Of a stretch of 42,091 nucleotides of DNA, positions 40,151 through 42,091 are shown in pieces; positions within the stretch are counted from its first letter, which is position 1, and every line of letters starts with the position of its first letter. The translations under genes were made by a program, and so were the position numbers. Location: NCBI GenBank assembly GCA_947372465.1, contig CANBTT010000024.1:1-42091 (forward strand). The letters run 5' to 3'. Source of the DNA: Burkholderiales bacterium. Its GTDB lineage: Bacteria; Pseudomonadota; Gammaproteobacteria; Burkholderiales; Burkholderiaceae_C. Below the pieces are notes generated by a model. It saw only the letters and a program-made list of their open reading frames with translations. It did no database searches and was not told the DNA's origin.

Positions 40151-42091
40151 TCAGGTTCTTGCTCTGGCCAATGAGAAGCCATGGTTTTTAAGCGGCAAGG
40201 AGCGAACGCGTTTGCCCGTCGCATTGAAGATGGCATTGGCCACGGCGCCTGCCAATGGCGCCTGAGCAGGCTCACCCACACCCCCCCAGAAGCCGCCTGT
40301 AGGCGCAATCACCGTTTCCACATTGGGCATCTCGTTCAAGCGCATGAGACGGTAGTCATGGAAATTGGACTGCTCGATGCGGCCTTCTTTGACGATCATC
40401 TCGCCCCAGAAAATCGCACTCAGACCATGCACCACACTGCCTTGCAACTGTGCTTGGATGTTATCAGGGTTCACAGCGTAACCGGGGTCAATTCCAATCA
40501 CGATGCGGTGAATTTTCACCTCTTGGCGTTCGTTCACAGACAGCTCACACACACAAGCCGTCCAACTGCCATAGCCTTCTGTCTCGGCAATGCCTCTGAA
40601 GACGCCCTTGGGCAAGGGCGCTGAGTAATTGGCCGCCTTGGTGACGGCTTTCAAAATCGCGATGTCTCTGAAGTTCTTTTGAGGTAGATTGGCCAATCGG
40701 TACTCAAGGGGGTCCTTGCCTGCAGCATGGGCCAACTCATCGATGAAAGATTCGCGCACAAATGGGTTTTGTGAGTGACCCACAGATCTCCAAAAGCCCA
40801 CGGGGATGTTGGAATTGCGTTGCGCGTAATCGACCAAAGAATTCTCGATCGCATAAGGATGGTCTTCAAAGGCCGCCACCGCTTGAGGATCCACGCCTTT
40901 GGGCAAAGGCAACTTCAAGAGTGAAGCAATCAAAGAAGGCGCGCTCACACGAATGTGCAAAGCATTGATGTTGCCATCAGGCTTTTGAGTGGCGGCCAAT
41001 TTGACCAAAGATGCGGGACGGTAGAAGTCGTGCTGCATGTCCTCTTCACGGGTCCAAATGAGTTTGACAGGCTTGCCCGCCATTTCTTTGGCAATGCGAA
41101 CAGCTTGAACGGTAAAGTCTTGTGGGCTCTTGCGACCCAAACCACCACCGAGTTGCATGGGGTAGACTTTGACGTTTTCTTGTTTGACACCCGAAGCGGT
41201 TGAGGCCGCAGCCAATGAACCTTCAGCATTTTGAGTAGACGGCCAAATCTCTAGGCTCTCGCCTTGAAGCCAAGCCGTACACACCATGGGCTCCATGGTG
41301 GCATGGGCCAAATAAGGCGTGAAGTATTCGGCCTCAATCACCTTGCCCGCCGCCAGTGCTTTGGACGTGTCGCCATCGTTTCTGGCCACAGCCAACTCGG
41401 GCTGGGTCAAACCCTCTTTGAAAAAGGCGTGCAAGGAGGCGTTGTTGAGTTTGGTGTGCTCTGGGGCCACGTCCCACTCAATGTTGACTTCTTTGAGGGC
41501 CTCTTTGGCTCGCCAAAAGTTGTCTGCAACAACGGCCACAAAGTTGCCCATGTTCAAGACCTTGACAATGCCTCGGCGGTTTTGCACCTTGGAGCCGTCC
41601 ATGGACTTGACCTTGCCGTTGAAAACGGGGCTTTGGGCCACAGAGGCGTAAAGCATGCCGGGCAATTGTGTGTCAATGCCGTAACGAATCTTGCCCGTCA
41701 CGATGTCTGGGATATCAACACGCTTGATGGATTTGCCAGCAATCGTCCAGTTTTTGGGATCCTTCAAGACAACGTTTGCTGGGGGCGTCAACTCAGCCGC
41801 CTTCAAGGCCACCTTGCCGTAGCTGATGCTCTTCTTGGAAGGGGTATGAATCACCATGCCCAATTTGGCAATGCATTCAGACGAGGGCACATTCATCGCT
41901 TGTGAGCCCGCCACAATCAACATCTCACGCGCCGTGGCACCCGCTTTTCTCAAGTACTCTTGGGACAAACGAATCGTGCGACTGCCCACAGAAGCCATGT
42001 CTCCATACACACGCTTTTGTTTTAAATTGTCATGCGCGAGCGCATACTCCACTTTGACTTTTTTCCAGTCGACTTCCAGTTCTTCAGCAAT
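40151..42091 (-). CDS. iorB: Molybdopterin-dependent hydroxylase large subunit (isoquinoline 1-oxidoreductase beta type), N-terminus outside window
   Basis: The frame is open to the right edge, so the N-terminal part (leader and first Moco segment) is missing. About 646 residues are visible, starting 'IAEELEVDWKKVKVEYALAH'. It has 'VKVYPMQLGGGLGRKSPQDF' (Moco-pterin contact), 'NSNIPVGFWRSVGHSQNPFV' (family 'R..GH' segment) and the final 'GVGEPAQAPLAGAVANAIFN', where Glu in GVGE is the expected catalytic base. It is a diverged paralogue of the gene at 23124. A small 2Fe-2S subunit gene should lie upstream, outside the window. The Cys in 'GYGSWTACVCELSVNERQEV' is not a metal motif. The substrate is unknown. 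Confidence 0.9.
   Translation of the reverse strand: MAEELEVDWKKVKVEYALAHDNLKQKRVYGDMASVGSRTIRLSQEYLRKAGATAREMLIVAGSQAMNVPSSECIAKLGMVIHTPSKKSISYGKVALKAAELTPPANVVLKDPKNWTIAGKSIKRVDIPDIVTGKIRYGIDTQLPGMLYASVAQSPVFNGKVKSMDGSKVQNRRGIVKVLNMGNFVAVVADNFWRAKEALKEVNIEWDVAPEHTKLNNASLHAFFKEGLTQPELAVARNDGDTSKALAAGKVIEAEYFTPYLAHATMEPMVCTAWLQGESLEIWPSTQNAEGSLAAASTASGVKQENVKVYPMQLGGGLGRKSPQDFTVQAVRIAKEMAGKPVKLIWTREEDMQHDFYRPASLVKLAATQKPDGNINALHIRVSAPSLIASLLKLPLPKGVDPQAVAAFEDHPYAIENSLVDYAQRNSNIPVGFWRSVGHSQNPFVRESFIDELAHAAGKDPLEYRLANLPQKNFRDIAILKAVTKAANYSAPLPKGVFRGIAETEGYGSWTACVCELSVNERQEVKIHRIVIGIDPGYAVNPDNIQAQLQGSVVHGLSAIFWGEMIVKEGRIEQSNFHDYRLMRLNEMPNVETVIAPTGGFWGGVGEPAQAPLAGAVANAIFNATGKRVRSLPLKNHGFSLARART

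Overview
The window looks like a chromosomal segment of a Gram-negative betaproteobacterium of the order Burkholderiales, probably Comamonadaceae- or Alcaligenaceae-like. The main reason is six periplasmic Bug/TctC-type solute-binding proteins, a family expanded mostly in that order. The surrounding genes fit: LLM flavoenzyme, fumarylacetoacetase, isoquinoline-oxidoreductase-type molybdenum hydroxylases, SoxYZ-like carriers and DUF6172. I saw no rRNA, tRNA, CRISPR array, integrase or insertion sequence.

Layout. (1) Bases 1-5005, minus strand: five translationally coupled genes in the order virB8, virB9, virB10, a TcpQ-domain protein and a PilN-like lipoprotein secretin cut by the window edge. 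This joins type IV secretion core proteins to type IVb-pilus outer-membrane proteins. (2) 5236-17864: a catabolic and uptake region. It holds an LLM flavin oxidoreductase, a plus-strand Bug / alpha-beta hydrolase / Bug set, a minus-strand Bug / fumarylacetoacetase / Bug / Bug run, an exported GlcG/HbpS-like protein, a cupin, and an SDR plus MFS pair. (3) 18207-22979: an orphan branched-chain-type ABC binding protein, a sixth Bug protein, two alpha/beta hydrolases (one with Ala in place of the nucleophile Ser) and a DUF6172 gene. (4) 23124-30051: a two-subunit molybdenum hydroxylase (iorA/iorB type), a membrane-anchored dual-specificity phosphatase, a small exported protein, and an alkaline phosphatase with its exported partner. 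(5) 30367-39020, plus strand: a probable N-heterocycle or amide catabolic cluster. It runs Rieske oxygenase, CMP/guanine-type deaminase, a decayed quinone-reductase pseudogene, cytosine-deaminase-like amidohydrolase, NMT1/SsuA-like ABC transporter (binding protein, ATPase, permease), D-2-hydroxyacid dehydrogenase and an M24/creatinase-fold protein. (6) 39077-42091, minus strand: a SoxYZ-like pair with a non-canonical SoxY arm, then a second molybdenum hydroxylase large subunit that runs off the right edge.

How the genes fit together is inference. Periplasmic receptors capture small organic acids or N-containing aromatics, and adjacent oxygenases, hydroxylases, hydrolases and deaminases would degrade them. 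No TctA/TctB membrane partner for the Bug proteins and no LivHMGF partner for the LivK-like protein is present in the window. The least ordinary signals are the hybrid secretion/pilus operon, the AACIE-like SoxY arm, the internally deleted quinone-reductase pseudogene, and two enzymes with altered catalytic or metal-binding residues.
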